NCBI GenBank assembly: GCA_903927685.1
Contig: CAIYOB010000681.1
Coordinates: forward strand, 1 to 24,361
Length of the DNA stretch: 24,361 nucleotides
From: an uncultured Planctomycetaceae bacterium
Lineage (GTDB): Bacteria > Planctomycetota > Planctomycetia > Pirellulales > Pirellulaceae
Direction: 5' to 3'
The translations under genes and the position numbers were made by a program. This document shows, in pieces, positions 1 through 6,650 of the stretch. Numbering within the stretch: position 1 is the first letter of the stretch; each line of letters opens with the position of its first letter. The notes beneath the pieces are model-generated. The model was not told the origin of the DNA. It made no database searches and saw only the letters and a list, made by a program, of their open reading frames with translations.

Positions 1-27
1 CCACGGATGCTCGCTCTCTTCAGACAT
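1..27 (-). CDS. 5' end of an unidentified gene, last in the cupin-SDR-deoC cluster (partial)
   Basis: Only nine codons lie in the window (MSEESEHPW), so no function can be given. The start is supported by a clean GAGGAGA ribosome-binding site at 31-37 that overlaps the stop codon of deoC at 36-38. The gap from the deoC stop to this ATG is eight bases. This spacing is typical of co-transcribed genes whose translation is coupled, so the product probably belongs to the same pathway as the upstream genes. The rest of the gene lies outside the left edge. Confidence 0.6.
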
Positions 28-35
28 GTTTCTCC

Positions 36-731
36 TCAATTATTGCCACCGCTTTCCGGAGCCGCATCCAGGATCGCCGGAGTACCGGCGGCGCTGCCCA
101 GTCGCTGGCAGCCCTGGTCCAGGTATCCGCAAGCGACTTCGTAACTGCGGATGCCGCCAGAGGCCTTCACACCCAATCGGTCGCCGACGGTCTTGATCAT
201 CACGTCGATGGCCGCGGGCGTGGCAGGGCCGTCGCCAAAACCCGTGGATGTCTTGACAAAGTCGGCCCCGGCATCGCGGGCGATCTCGCACGCTTGGGCG
301 ATCTGCTCCGGCGTCAGGTAACAGGTCTCCAGGATCACCTTGACCAGCACGCCGCCGACACGTTTCGCCTCCGCGACCACGCCTGCGATGTCGCGGCGGA
401 CCCAAGCGACATCGCCCGACAGGAACTTGCCGATCGCCATCACCATGTCCAGTTCCTTGGCCCCGTCCTCAATGGCCAGCCGCGCTTCCAGGGCCTTGAC
501 TTCGGGCCGATGGGTTCCGTGCGGAAAACCGATCACCGCCGACGGCACCACTCCCGAGCCGGCCAGTTCCCGGGCCGCCAAGGCCACGTCGCAGGGCCGC
601 ACGCAGACGCTGGCCACCTGGTAGCGTCTGCCCAGTTCACAGTTCGCCACGATGTCCTGGTCGGTCATATTCGGTTTCAACGCCGCATGATCGATCGTGG
701 CGGCGATTTGCTGTCGAGTCCAACGAGTCAT
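36..731 (-). CDS. deoC: deoxyribose-phosphate aldolase (DERA)
   Basis: Class I aldolase that splits 2-deoxy-D-ribose 5-phosphate into acetaldehyde and glyceraldehyde 3-phosphate, in the cytoplasm. The protein is 231 aa from the chosen start, within the family range. Visible family signatures are ELDMVM (D95, the conserved acid), LVKVILET (residues 129-136), FVKTSTGF with K160 as the expected Schiff-base lysine, and VKASGGIR with the second active-site lysine K189. The start at 731 is chosen because AAGGA sits seven bases upstream and homologous sequence begins there. An upstream in-frame start would add 16 unrelated residues. The dehydrogenase gene ends 28 bases upstream and another gene begins eight bases downstream, so it sits inside an operon. 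In this context the substrate may be a deoxy-sugar phosphate from catabolism and not necessarily from nucleosides. Confidence 0.93.
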   Translation of the reverse strand: MTRWTRQQIAATIDHAALKPNMTDQDIVANCELGRRYQVASVCVRPCDVALAARELAGSGVVPSAVIGFPHGTHRPEVKALEARLAIEDGAKELDMVMAIGKFLSGDVAWVRRDIAGVVAEAKRVGGVLVKVILETCYLTPEQIAQACEIARDAGADFVKTSTGFGDGPATPAAIDVMIKTVGDRLGVKASGGIRSYEVACGYLDQGCQRLGSAAGTPAILDAAPESGGNN

Positions 732-759
732 GAATGGGTCCTTGTTACAGGCATTGCTG

Positions 760-1533
760 TCAGTGCATCTCCCGACCACCGGTGATGTTGATCGCCTGGC
801 CGGTCATGTAATCGGCCCGAGCCGACGCCAGGAAGCAGGTCATGTTCACCACGTCGTCGATGCGGGCCAGGCGGCCGAGGGGGACTTTGGACGTGAACTT
901 CTTGACGACCTCGGGCATGGGCAGCTTGAGGTTCTGGACATAATCGGCCGAAACGTTGCTCCATACGCCCGTGGCTTCGGTGATGCCCGGACACACGCAG
1001 TTGACGCGGATGGCCGGAGCCAGTTCGAAGGCCAACGCCTGGGTCAAGCCGATGACGGCCGCTTTGGCTGCCGAATAGGCGCTCATCAGAGCCGAGCCGG
1101 TCTTGCCGGACTTGCTCGAGAAATTCACGATGCTGCCGCGCCCGGCTTGCTTCATCACGGGCACGACTTCCTTGGTGAATAGGAACGTGCCCCGGCAATT
1201 GACGGCGAACACGAACTCCCAATTGTCCAGCGCCATCTGGTCGACCGGGCCCCCTTTGCCGACCGTGCCGGCCACGTTGACCAGCACGTCGATGCGGCCG
1301 CCGAAGGCCGCCAGCGCCGCCTGGACAACCCGGCGGACCTGGTCCTCGACGGTGACGTCCGCCGCCATCCCTCGGCAATTCTCGCCCAGTTCGCGGCAGA
1401 CGTCGTCCAAGCGGGTTTGCTCGAGATCGGTGATGAAGACCCGGGCGCCCTCAGCCACCAACCGGGCCGCGATCCCCTTGCCGATGGCCCCCGCGGCGCC
1501 GGTGACCAGCGCGACTTGGTTTTCAAATTCCAT
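760..1533 (-). CDS. short-chain dehydrogenase/reductase (classical SDR)
   Basis: NAD(P)-dependent oxidoreductase of the classical SDR family, 257 aa, cytoplasmic. The Rossmann motif TGAAGAIG is at residues 11-18, the NVAG motif at 86-89, the catalytic serine at about S140, and the YxxxK pair at Y153/K157 (YSAAK), followed by PG at 182-183. An aspartate at the end of the second strand (D36 in ITDLE) suggests NAD(H) preference over NADP(H). The substrate cannot be read from sequence. SDRs beside aldolases and sugar isomerases commonly oxidise sugars, sugar acids or polyols. The start has GGAG nine bases upstream. The gap to the preceding cupin gene is 19 bases and to deoC 28 bases, so the three genes are likely co-transcribed. 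Confidence 0.88.
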   Translation of the reverse strand: MEFENQVALVTGAAGAIGKGIAARLVAEGARVFITDLEQTRLDDVCRELGENCRGMAADVTVEDQVRRVVQAALAAFGGRIDVLVNVAGTVGKGGPVDQMALDNWEFVFAVNCRGTFLFTKEVVPVMKQAGRGSIVNFSSKSGKTGSALMSAYSAAKAAVIGLTQALAFELAPAIRVNCVCPGITEATGVWSNVSADYVQNLKLPMPEVVKKFTSKVPLGRLARIDDVVNMTCFLASARADYMTGQAINITGGREMH

Positions 1534-1552
1534 GTTTGGCTTCTCCGTTGCC

Positions 1553-2248
1553 CTACTGCTTCAGGAAATACTCGTTCAGCACCGGATCCGTATGCCGGAC
1601 CGCAGAGCCGGTATGCACGTTGGCGACTTCGGTGATGATCGCGCCTTCGGGCCCCGCGTACTGCCAGTGCCGCGTCTCGACTTTCGACAACTTGACGAAC
1701 GTGCCCGGCGTGGCGACGACTTCATGTTCGGTCGTCACCTTGCCCTCCCAATGAGTCTTCGGCACGATCACGTCTTGGCCCAGGTTCGGGTCGCCGATGC
1801 CGACGATGTGGCTGACGCCCCACCGCACCAGCCAGCCTTCGCGCTTGGCCGGGTTGCCCTCGCCTTCGACGTGCCAATGCTCGGGCAGCATCTGGCCGGG
1901 CAACAAGAAGATATCCATCAGCATGTACCGGTCTTCGACATTGTTGATGAAAATGTAGGCGGCCAGACCCACTTTGGTGAATTCGCCGCGTCCGTAGTCC
2001 GAGATCCACAGGCCGTCGCGGAAGCCGGGGAAGATCGGGTAACCGTGGTACTTGCACAGCGCTTCGATGGCGTCCTTGCCCTTCTCGGCGTCGAACTTGC
2101 CGTCAGTCCCGCGCAGTTCATCGTCGGTGTAGCAAATCTTGGGCTTGTTGGCGCTGGCCGGAGCGGCAGCGGCAGGCGACGTAATCGCCGTAGCGGCGGC
2201 CAAGCCGGCAACCGAGCCGGCGGTCTTGAGCAGTTCGCGTCGGTCCAT
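1553..2248 (-). CDS. exported cupin-fold protein, D-lyxose isomerase-like (tentative)
   Basis: A 231-aa protein starting MDRRELLKTAGSVAGLAAATA, a twin-arginine-type signal peptide followed by an Ala-rich cleavage region near residue 30. The mature part looks like a single cupin: HWH at 124-126 and E137-G138 would form the first metal-binding motif, and H194 the second. The C-terminal stretch around TEVANVHTGSAVRHTDP (206-222) recalls D-lyxose ketol-isomerases and related sugar-binding cupins. The exact reaction is an inference. The start at 2248 has AAAGGA seven bases upstream. A longer open frame to 2365 runs through G-rich repeats and is unlikely to be translated. It is the first gene of the cluster with the SDR and deoC, so a sugar substrate is plausible. 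The oddity is an exported enzyme leading an otherwise cytoplasmic operon. Confidence 0.62.
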   Translation of the reverse strand: MDRRELLKTAGSVAGLAAATAITSPAAAAPASANKPKICYTDDELRGTDGKFDAEKGKDAIEALCKYHGYPIFPGFRDGLWISDYGRGEFTKVGLAAYIFINNVEDRYMLMDIFLLPGQMLPEHWHVEGEGNPAKREGWLVRWGVSHIVGIGDPNLGQDVIVPKTHWEGKVTTEHEVVATPGTFVKLSKVETRHWQYAGPEGAIITEVANVHTGSAVRHTDPVLNEYFLKQ

Positions 2249-2549
2249 GTCGTGTCCTTTCTCGCTGAAACGGAGGATGGAAACTTGCCTCGATGATAAT
2301 CCACGGCGGCAGCCAAGGGAACGCCCCCCGACACGCACCCCCGACACGCCGCCCCCCCGACACACCAGGACACCATTGGGGCTTGCCCCGAGTTGCAGGC
2401 GGTCGGGAGAATCGGGTAGAATTCACAAGGTGCCAAGCATCGCCGTTGGTTATGCACAGTGCTTCCGTTCTCGAGGGGCCTACCTTCGCAACGGCCGCAG
2501 GTAACCCAGGCGGGAACTTGGTACGTGACCGCTGCAGACGAGTCTTCAA
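2249..2549. promoter_or_regulatory. divergent intergenic region with G-rich motif array
   Basis: About 300 bases separate the divergently transcribed cupin and methyltransferase genes, so promoters for both should lie here. I cannot place a convincing -35/-10 pair. Two structures are visible: three copies of CCCCCGACAC between 2325 and 2363, and a short inverted repeat GGGGC-TT-GCCCC at 2378-2389. No additional gene was found. Confidence 0.4.
2325..2363. repeat. three copies of CCCCCGACAC
   Basis: The ten-base motif occurs at 2325-2334, 2338-2347 and 2354-2363, with start-to-start spacing of 13 and 16 bases. Read on the minus strand these are runs of five or more G separated by short GTGTC-type loops, so the minus strand could fold into a G-quadruplex just upstream of the cupin operon. 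That fold is an inference from the runs alone. Confidence 0.6.
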
Positions 2550-3167
2550 GTGACGATTGGCGCGGCCATGCAACTGCAACAAGTCCGGGCTACACGCGAT
2601 GACCGCATGGCATTTCTGCAGGGGTTCCTGCGCCATCCCCGGCAGATCGCGTCGCTGGTACCCAGTTCCCGGTTCCTGGAACGTCGCATTGCCGGCCTGT
2701 CCGCCTTGGCGGCCGTTCGGACCGTCGTCGAATTGGGGCCGGGTACGGGCGGCACGACCCGCGCCCTGCTGGCCGCCATGCCGTCACAGGCGACGCTGCT
2801 GAGCATCGAACTGAGTCCCGATTTCGTCCGCACCCTGCGCGCGATCGAGGACGACCGCTTGCTCGTCCACCACGGTAACGCCGAACGCCTGGCCGAAATC
2901 CTCGACCAGTACGCCTGGACTGCGGTCGATGTCATCGTCTCCGGCATCCCGTTTTCGCTGCTGCGTCCTGACGGCCGCCGCCAAGTGATCGATGCCGTTT
3001 GGTCCGCACTGACGCCCGGTGGCCGGTTCGTCGCGTACCAGGTCTGCGGCCGCATCCAGCAACTGGCGGAACCACTGTTCGGGCCGGCCCAGGTCGCCGT
3101 CGAACTCCGCAATTTTCCGCCCTTGCGGATCTACGCCTGGCGCAAGGGACGCATCCTCGCGAAATGA
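2550..3167 (+). CDS. class I SAM methyltransferase, phospholipid N-methyltransferase (PmtA)-like
   Basis: A 205-aa soluble methyltransferase. The N-terminal FLRHPRQIASLVPSSRFL (residues 26-43) is characteristic of the PmtA/phospholipid N-methyltransferase group, which also resembles rRNA adenine dimethyltransferases. Motif I, VVELGPGTG, is at 59-67, an acidic residue that would bind the SAM ribose is E87, and SGIPFS at 131-136 is the motif IV equivalent. The likely role is methylation of phosphatidylethanolamine-type headgroups at the membrane, with an alternative small-molecule or RNA substrate possible. The start is uncertain: GTG at 2550 or ATG at 2568, neither with a strong ribosome-binding site. 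The gene stands alone between oppositely oriented neighbours. Confidence 0.75.
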   Translation: MTIGAAMQLQQVRATRDDRMAFLQGFLRHPRQIASLVPSSRFLERRIAGLSALAAVRTVVELGPGTGGTTRALLAAMPSQATLLSIELSPDFVRTLRAIEDDRLLVHHGNAERLAEILDQYAWTAVDVIVSGIPFSLLRPDGRRQVIDAVWSALTPGGRFVAYQVCGRIQQLAEPLFGPAQVAVELRNFPPLRIYAWRKGRILAK

Positions 3168-3278
3168 CCCGCTCACCGCGTCAGCCGGCGGTTGCCGATG
3201 GCGGTCGCGGGGCTGCCTCGCGTCAAAGAGTGTGGCTTCAGCGTGCCTTGATGAATCGATCACCATCCCCAACCGCGG

Positions 3279-4754
3279 TTATTGCTGCGGCAGCATTTTG
3301 CCGGGCACCTGAGTCCCGTCGCCCGTCGCTTTCCGCCAGGAGGCTTCCCAGTCCGGAGGCATGAACCGCGGGTTCAAGACGTGGCGCACCGGGCCCAGGC
3401 GGTACACCTCGCGGTACAGCCGTTCCCGGGTGGCGAAGTACTGGTCCGCCAATTCCAGTCGTTCGGCAGTCCAATCGCTGTCGCCGGGCCGGCCGATGGC
3501 CCGGTCCAGGGATTCCAGTTGCACCTTGATCCGCCAATGTTCCAGCCGCCAGCCGGGTTTGGCATCCTCCGCCAACCTTGTCAGTTCCTCGGCCGCGGCA
3601 GGCAACGGGACGATTCGCCGATTACCCCAGGCGGCCAGCCACTTGGCCCAGTCTCCGCCGCGCTCGGCCGCAGCGCCGAAGTACCGCTGAGCGTAGGCTT
3701 GCAGTGCCTCGTCCGCGTCCGGGAACTGCCCCGATCCGATGCCGGCCAGCAAGGTCTTGTTCACATCGTCGAACACGCCTTCGCTGTACGCCTGGAATCC
3801 GTCGGCGCCCGTCGCCGCCAATTCCCGCAGCGTTTGGGGAATGCGTTGCGGCGCGATCACGGCGCCCTGCCGGCCGTAGACTTCCGCATCGCGCTGGTCG
3901 CCATAGCCGATGTGCACGAAGGCCAACTTCCGGCAACCGGCCGGCAAGGCCACCTCCTTGGGACGCGTCTGGCCGTACTCGATGTGCAGCGTGACGGCCT
4001 TGAGCCACCCGGGCGCTTCGGCAGCCGCCCAGTCGTTCAGCAGGGTGTGCTCTTCCGGGGTCCACCACCACGAGCAGAACCAGGGCTCCAGATCCGGATG
4101 CCGCCGTTGGGCCAAGGCGTGGATGTCCTTCATCAGCCGCGCGAAAGTCAGGATCCAAGGCTGGCACTTGTCGCACCCGCACCCGCCGTAGTCGTAGGCG
4201 AAGGCCGTGAAGGCGCTGAAACGCAGGCCGGCGTCCGCCAGATCGCCGAACCAGCGCTCAAAGTTCCGCAGGATCAACTCGCGGGCTTCCGGTTGGCTGG
4301 GGCAGACCAACTGGCCAAAGATCTTCGGTTTCTTGACCGCGGCGTATTCGGGACGCAACTGGTCCAAGTAGACATGGTTGGGGGTGACGATCAGGTTCAG
4401 TCCGAGGCCCAAGTCCTGGGCGGCACGAAAGGCTTTCTTCTTCCGGTCCAATTGCTCCTTGGCCAAGTCCCAGGTGGCGTCCGAGGTGTACGGATTGCAG
4501 AGGTCTGTGGTCGTCATCCAATCGGCATAGCGATTGAAGCCCATCCACTTCAGCTCGGCCAGATAGGCCGCCATTTCGCGCGAGCCCATCGCTTCGTACG
4601 AGTTGCCGAAGTGCGCCGGGCAGTAACACTCGCGGATCGGCAGGATCCGTGCCGCCTCCTCGGCCGCGCTCGCCGGGCGCCAATTCGCTCCGCCGACCCA
4701 ACCGGCCAAACCGCCAGCGGCGGCGGCCGTCAGAAATGTGCGTCGAGTCTGCAT
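3279..4754 (-). CDS. Tat-exported glycoside hydrolase-like TIM-barrel protein
   Basis: A 491-aa protein with a clear twin-arginine signal (RRTFLTAAAAGG, residues 4-15) and an Ala cleavage region near 30. The body has the alternating pattern of a TIM barrel, and the segment AYDYGGCGCDKC (186-197) matches the acidic-plus-cysteine loop seen in DUF4838-like and related GH20-type glycosidase-like proteins. D188 is a candidate catalytic or substrate-binding residue. The sugar specificity cannot be assigned, and a non-enzymatic role is possible. The ATG at 4754 has GGAG eight bases upstream. It lies on the same strand as the GH5-like gene at 5154-6317 but is separated from it by about 400 bases that contain a degraded gene, so co-transcription is uncertain. 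Confidence 0.6.
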   Translation of the reverse strand: MQTRRTFLTAAAAGGLAGWVGGANWRPASAAEEAARILPIRECYCPAHFGNSYEAMGSREMAAYLAELKWMGFNRYADWMTTTDLCNPYTSDATWDLAKEQLDRKKKAFRAAQDLGLGLNLIVTPNHVYLDQLRPEYAAVKKPKIFGQLVCPSQPEARELILRNFERWFGDLADAGLRFSAFTAFAYDYGGCGCDKCQPWILTFARLMKDIHALAQRRHPDLEPWFCSWWWTPEEHTLLNDWAAAEAPGWLKAVTLHIEYGQTRPKEVALPAGCRKLAFVHIGYGDQRDAEVYGRQGAVIAPQRIPQTLRELAATGADGFQAYSEGVFDDVNKTLLAGIGSGQFPDADEALQAYAQRYFGAAAERGGDWAKWLAAWGNRRIVPLPAAAEELTRLAEDAKPGWRLEHWRIKVQLESLDRAIGRPGDSDWTAERLELADQYFATRERLYREVYRLGPVRHVLNPRFMPPDWEASWRKATGDGTQVPGKMLPQQ

Positions 4755-4803
4755 GGGGAGTCTCCGTGGATTGAAATTGGTCTGCGCGTGAGGCTGTTCG
4801 CCA

Positions 4804-5154
4804 CTATCTTACAGGATCGCGGACCGCTAGTTCCTCATCCTCGACTCGCGGAATAGTGCATCTCGCAGAGCAGCGGCGGGCGGTCAACCCTCCCAGTTTT
4901 GCCGGGCCGAGCAGGAACAGCGCCTGCGTGACTTTCAGGAATTGGGGCCAGTCGCCCAGACTGCCGGTGACGGCGAAACAGGCGGCTTCGGGGACGGAGC
5001 CTGCCAAGAGTTCGCGCGCCCGTTGAATGTCCGGATCGTCGGCGCCGGCCCCGCAGGATTTCAGCGCGTCGATGATGAAGGCCGTATTCGACCAATCGGG
5101 TCGCGACTTGCCGCCGTAGCCCGCCCCGCGGTGAGGCATTGAAGCGCGGGCCAT
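4804..5154 (-). pseudogene. remnant of a prenyltransferase/squalene-oxidase-repeat protein
   Basis: An open frame of about 116 codons begins with ATG at 5154, sharing one base with the stop of the GH5-like gene (TGATG). Residues near the N-terminus (GAGYGGKSRPDWSNTAF, then an ALK..GAGADDPDIQRA stretch) resemble one helical repeat of the squalene-cyclase/prenyltransferase superfamily as found in large planctomycete exported proteins. The remainder does not continue the repeat pattern. The last 30 residues are Arg/Glu-rich and look like out-of-frame sequence. Complete proteins of this class carry several repeats, so I read this as a truncated or decaying gene. A short functional protein translated by coupling remains possible. 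Confidence 0.5.
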
Positions 5155-6317
5155 CACCGCTGGGTTTGCCCGCGAATGTACTCCGCTTCGGCGGGACGGT
5201 AGGGCTTGCCGTCGGCGTGGAAGATGTCATGGAACCAGAGGTCGGGCTTGGCGGCATACCGCTTCTGCCACGTCTCCCACGGGTAGATCGTCTGCGTCTT
5301 GCCGTCGACCAGGCCCCAATTGTAGGCGCCGATGCGCCGCTGCTTCAGGTACCCCAGCACGGGATCGAACGTGCTGCCGCTGCCTCGGGACATGTACTCG
5401 GTGCACAGCAGCGGACGGCCGTAGCGCTGCAAGTGCGTGACCCGTGTCTGCATGTCCGGCAGCTGGCCGTAACAGTGAAAGCTGATCACGTCGGACTGGC
5501 TCAGCAGCAGTTGATTGCACGCCGACAGGCGGTTGGGGTCGGACCAGTCGTCCCGCCAGACGCCGGCGGTCAGCGGTTGCTCGGGGTCCATGTCGCGGGC
5601 CCAGGCGAACAGTTGTGCCAGCAGGCGAGTGGCCAACTCGGCCTTCTTGTCCGGCGGCAGCTCGGTGCGGGCCCCGGCTTCGCCGTACGAGTTGGCGTTC
5701 GGATTGTCGGGTTCGTTGAACAGGTCCCACGCCTGAACGCGGCGGTCGCTGCGGAAGCGGCCGATCAGGCCCTGAATGTAAGGCTTCAGTTCCTCATGCC
5801 GGGCCGGGTCGGCCAGCAGGGCGGCGCCGGGGGCTTGCAGCCAGCCGGAGTTGTGGACGTGCGGCTTGGGGGCCCGCTGCTTGCCCAGCGCCGGCTGCGG
5901 ATCCCAGACGCCGTCCAGCGGGACAAGCATCACCCCGATTCCATGCCGGTCGGCGATGGCCAGGAACTGGTCCAGCCGGTTCAAGAAGCCCGCGTGGTCC
6001 TGCTGCCACAGCAGATCGTGGAGGAATACACGCACGCTGGTAAAGCCCAGGCTGGCGGCCCAGCCGAGTTCCCGGTCGTTGGCCGCCGGATCGAACGTGT
6101 CCGCCTGCCACATCTCCAACTGGTTGATCGCGTGGCTGGGGATGTAATTGCAGCCGACCAGCCAGGGCTGTGTCGCGTACCAGGCGTGGGCCTGCTCCGG
6201 CGTCCAACGGTCGCGAGCCTGGCCCGCCGCAGGAGTGAGAGTCAGCCACGCCAAAGCCAGCACGAGCAACCTGCGGGGCCAAGGGGTGGAAGTGGACAGC
6301 TCGGAAGAGTGAGTCAT
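5154..6317 (-). CDS. secreted GH5-like (clan GH-A) glycoside hydrolase
   Basis: A 387-aa protein with an N-terminal signal peptide (basic residues, then LLVLALAWLTLTPAAGQA). The fold is that of a clan GH-A retaining glycosidase such as GH5 beta-mannosidases or endoglucanases. WDLFNEP at 197-203 supplies the acid/base E202, SFHCY at 279-283 the conserved His/Tyr, and LLCTEY at 303-308 the nucleophile E307. It therefore should hydrolyse a beta-linked polysaccharide or oligosaccharide outside the cytoplasm. The exact linkage is not readable. The start at 6317 has AAAAGGA about seven bases upstream. A longer open frame to 6560 is proline-rich and non-homologous. It is divergent from the phosphodiesterase gene and is followed by a prenyltransferase-repeat remnant. 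Confidence 0.82.
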   Translation of the reverse strand: MTHSSELSTSTPWPRRLLVLALAWLTLTPAAGQARDRWTPEQAHAWYATQPWLVGCNYIPSHAINQLEMWQADTFDPAANDRELGWAASLGFTSVRVFLHDLLWQQDHAGFLNRLDQFLAIADRHGIGVMLVPLDGVWDPQPALGKQRAPKPHVHNSGWLQAPGAALLADPARHEELKPYIQGLIGRFRSDRRVQAWDLFNEPDNPNANSYGEAGARTELPPDKKAELATRLLAQLFAWARDMDPEQPLTAGVWRDDWSDPNRLSACNQLLLSQSDVISFHCYGQLPDMQTRVTHLQRYGRPLLCTEYMSRGSGSTFDPVLGYLKQRRIGAYNWGLVDGKTQTIYPWETWQKRYAAKPDLWFHDIFHADGKPYRPAEAEYIRGQTQR

Positions 6318-6650
6318 GGGAGGTCCTTTTCTTGCCGCTAGGGACGGATCCTGAACACCCAGTAGGATACGCCGGGAAGGGGCGGAATTCAACCGCAACG
6401 AAGGCGCCGGCCCGCGCTGTCGTTCAACCGCTATCGGTAACGGATATTGCCGGGAGGAATCGATGCCCAAGAGGCCGCAGGGGTGGGGTCTTGGTGGCGG
6501 GCGTGGATTGCCGCCGGTTCCGGCTGGATAACACGGCTGACTTGCTTGCGGGCGACGCACGAGGGCTGTTGATTTCCCTGGCGATTGGGCGCATGCTGGC
6601 GGGCAATCGGTGGTGAGTTGTTGGCGGCCTGCGGCCCGGGAGCGATGGGA
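6318..6650. promoter_or_regulatory. divergent intergenic region between GH5-like and GDPD genes
   Basis: This 333-base stretch must hold the promoters of both flanking genes, but no -35/-10 pair stands out in the GC-rich sequence. The only notable element is a possible 22-codon open frame at 6463-6531 with a strong ribosome-binding site. No RNA gene or repeat was seen. Confidence 0.3.
6463..6531 (+). CDS. possible 22-aa small ORF upstream of the GDPD gene
   Basis: ATG at 6463 is preceded by GGGAGG with a five-base spacer and opens a short frame (MPKRPQGWGLGGGRG...) ending with TAA at 6529-6531. It could be a leader peptide for the downstream phosphodiesterase or a chance start. The composition is Gly/Pro/Arg-rich, as expected of non-coding GC-rich DNA, so support is weak. 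Confidence 0.2.
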   Translation: MPKRPQGWGLGGGRGLPPVPAG

